DNA from: Nitrospirota bacterium
GTDB taxonomy: Bacteria > Nitrospirota > Thermodesulfovibrionia > Thermodesulfovibrionales > Dissulfurispiraceae
NCBI GenBank assembly: GCA_016212685.1
Contig: JACREW010000086.1
Location: forward strand, 1-6,631
Direction of reading: 5' to 3'
DNA: 6,631 bases
A program made the position numbers and the translations under genes. The notes beneath the pieces were generated by a model, which saw only the letters and a list, made by a program, of their open reading frames with translations, did not search any database and was not told the DNA's origin. Shown piece by piece: positions 6,342 to 6,631 of the stretch. The number at the start of each line of letters is the position of its first letter. Within the stretch, counting starts at the first letter, position 1.

Positions 6342-6631
6342 CTATTTGTTGTTTTTCCCGTTCAGAAATTTTTCAATCTGGGCTATTATTTCCGCTGCTG
6401 TAGCTTTATCTTTCAGAACTAAATTTTTCCGGGCGTCAACGCTTATCTTTGTCGATTTCGATGTAACCCGTTCAAGGTCTATATAAATATCCAAGCCTTC
6501 CGTTATTGCGGAAATCCGTATGCCGTCTTCTGTTTTTTCTTTTCCGGTGAACACTATACCCATATTTTTAAGGGCTCTGCGCGTTGCGGATTCGACTTTA
6601 TCGATAGGAAAGCTTTCCGTTTTGTATGCTA
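6342..6631 (-). CDS. DUF3568-like protein, C-terminal part
   Basis: This - strand frame stays open from the stop (complement of 6342-6344) to the window edge, 95 residues, so its N-terminus is outside. The ATG whose complement is at 6561-6563 is probably internal, because the upstream residues fit the same domain: FPIDKVESATRRALKNMGI, then GIRISAITEGLDIYIDLERV, then a strand ending KISVDARKNLVLKDK and a last helix AAEIIAQIEKFL. The alternation of helix, strand pairs and final helix resembles DUF3568, a small domain often found in lipoproteins of Deltaproteobacteria and Nitrospirota. The function is unknown, and any signal peptide would be outside the window. The family call is from pattern memory and moderate. 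The gene converges on dnaJ with two bases between the stops. Confidence 0.6.
   Translation of the reverse strand, partial: AYKTESFPIDKVESATRRALKNMGIVFTGKEKTEDGIRISAITEGLDIYIDLERVTSKSTKISVDARKNLVLKDKATAAEIIAQIEKFLNGKNNK

Noticed and set aside
6337..6385. TAGCCC/GGGCTA (6337-6342 and 6380-6385) as a dnaJ terminator
   Set aside because: The six-pair stem has a 37-base loop, lies within the opposing coding sequence and is not followed by a clear T-run.

Overview
The window carries the end of a polyamine gene pair followed by a complete heat-shock chaperone operon, all on the + strand, and then the tail of a convergent gene on the - strand. The organism is most likely a Gram-negative bacterium of the Nitrospirota or deltaproteobacterial type. 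This is an inference from four things: DnaK resembles the proteobacterial long form, hrcA is regulated by CIRCE, AGG (Arg) and ATA (Ile) codons are frequent, and a DUF3568-like protein is present. The window contains no marker that fixes the taxon.

Bases 1-1524 form the polyamine region. A fold-type III PLP decarboxylase (ornithine or lysine/ornithine decarboxylase, 5' end outside the window) is followed by a spermidine synthase-like aminopropyltransferase (speE). The first enzyme would make putrescine and the second would add an aminopropyl group. The gap between them is not plain spacer. Bases 511-636 are a 126-bp element with 7-bp perfect terminal inverted repeats, strong internal hairpins and a flanking 4-bp direct repeat (ATCT), which looks like a miniature inverted-repeat transposable element.

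Bases 1525-1659 are the control region of the chaperone operon. They hold a good sigma-70 promoter (TTGACA, 17-bp spacer, TTAAAT) directly followed by a perfect CIRCE operator, the binding site of HrcA. I see no terminator after speE.

Bases 1660-6339 are hrcA-grpE-dnaK-dnaJ. HrcA represses the operon, GrpE is the nucleotide exchange factor of DnaK, DnaK is the Hsp70 and DnaJ its J-domain co-chaperone. The genes are tightly spaced, and the dnaK stop overlaps the dnaJ start by one base. Every member has its diagnostic motifs and a normal length.

Bases 6342-6631 hold the 3' part of a convergent - strand gene with a DUF3568-like sequence. Its stop lies two bases from the dnaJ stop.

Most of the window is conventional. 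The parts worth a second look are the MITE-like element between the decarboxylase and speE, and the altered active-site motifs of the SpeE homologue. I see no evidence of a wholly new multi-gene system.
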